Part shown: positions 63,961 to 64,000 of the stretch, one piece after another
Numbering within the stretch: position 1 is the first letter of the stretch
Layout of the letters: the number at the start of each line of letters is the position of its first letter
Assembly (NCBI RefSeq): GCF_029227915.1
Contig: NC_079876.1
Span: forward strand, 1,552,001-1,616,000
From: Hydractinia symbiolongicarpus
Lineage: Eukaryota; Cnidaria; Hydrozoa; Anthoathecata; Hydractiniidae
Length of the DNA: 64,000 nucleotides
Reading direction: 5' to 3'
Translations under genes and position numbers: made by a program
Notes under the pieces: generated by a model
Databases searched by the model: none
The model's input: only the letters and a program-made list of their open reading frames with translations
What the model was told of the DNA's origin: nothing

Positions 63961-64000
63961 GCCCATGAGACTTGTAGTTTTTAAAAATGTTTTCATTTTG
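63961..64000 (+). repeat. Partial monomer at window edge
   Basis: The first 40 bases of an AGCCCATGAG-type unit, ending in CATTTTG, are cut by the window end. The array clearly continues to the right, and by phase it also continues to the left of position 1. Confidence 0.95.

Larger units (their letters stand above)
1..64000 (+). repeat. 203-bp satellite DNA array, about 315 tandem units
   Basis: Landmark blocks such as CATGAGACTTGTAG, TTTAATCGCC, GTATACAAAG and TTTCACCACTAAA recur every 203 bases from the first base to the last. Unit starts fall at 1, 204, 407, 610, 813 and so on to 63961. The total offset from 315 x 203 is +15. My count of indels explains this exactly: one 28-bp gain at 31.5 kb and a net loss of 13 from one- and two-base indels in AT runs and in the GAAAACCC segment. 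All units read in the same direction, and no inverted unit, foreign insertion or unique spacer was seen. The repeat length is near a nucleosome repeat, as in many centromeric satellites. The family is not one I recognise. A centromeric or pericentromeric role is inferred from array size only. Confidence 0.98.

Noticed and set aside
1-64000. CRISPR array
   Set aside because: The period is 203 bp with the whole unit conserved; there are no short identical repeats separated by unique spacers and no cas genes.
1-64000. Transposon, LTR or insertion sequence inside the array
   Set aside because: Every base can be placed in the 203-bp phase; no target-site duplications, long terminal repeats or transposase-like frames interrupt it.
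1-64000. Plasmid or phage iteron origin, or bacterial repeat region
   Set aside because: The number and length of units, mixed higher-order duplications and absence of any gene in 64 kb do not fit a prokaryotic replicon.

Overview
The whole 64 kb window is one uninterrupted head-to-tail array of a satellite repeat with a 203-bp period. I count 315 complete units plus a 40-base partial unit at the right edge. All units are in the same orientation. I found no protein gene, RNA gene, transposon, CRISPR array or unique DNA. Long satellite arrays of this kind are typical of eukaryotic centromeric, pericentromeric or subtelomeric heterochromatin. I do not recognise the family and cannot name the species. 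The unit I take as typical is about 37% GC and has roughly 12 CpGs, which is more than its base composition predicts. That argues mildly against a genome with long-standing CpG methylation decay, and so fits many invertebrates, but it is weak evidence.

Unit anatomy, numbering the first base of the window as unit position 1: (i) an AT-rich inverted repeat at 21-42; (ii) an AATAAA hexamer at 53-58; (iii) a GC-rich core at about 66-120, with GCCGGC and CCCG tetramers spaced 9-11 bp apart; (iv) GTATAC near 131-136; (v) an AT-rich tail at about 174-193. Units are mosaics of a limited set of alternative sequences at about ten sites, for example GCTGAATAAAAG, GCTTAATAAAAG, GCTTAATGAAAG, GCTGAATGAAAG, GATTAATAAAAG and GCTAAATATAAG at positions 49-60.

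Layout: superimposed on the 203-bp period are many multi-unit (higher-order) duplications whose lengths are whole multiples of 203, give or take the odd base: 2, 3, 4, 6, 7, 8, 10, 11, 12 and 18 units. Copies also recur 23 to about 150 units apart. The left part (about 1-22 kb) carries variant families marked by TCAATTATC tails and GAAGAACCC. From about 22 kb rightwards other families dominate: the GATTAATAAAAG type from 23.8 kb, and the GCAGGC / GGTTTCGG / AAGGAATTTTT type from 27.8 kb. The most recent-looking events are an 8-unit tandem duplication (about 22.6-25.9 kb, no differences seen by eye) and a 10-unit tandem duplication (about 57.9-61.9 kb, very few differences). Nearly every rearrangement junction is in register with the monomer. 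The one clear exception is a 231-bp unit at 31465-31695 holding a 28-bp tandem duplication made from two different variant types.

No genes work together here. The content is structural: a candidate centromere/heterochromatin satellite with a well-preserved record of unequal exchange and gene conversion. The short open frames are by-products of the repeat. They start mostly at TTG, change frame every unit because 203 is not divisible by 3, and vary freely at amino-acid level.
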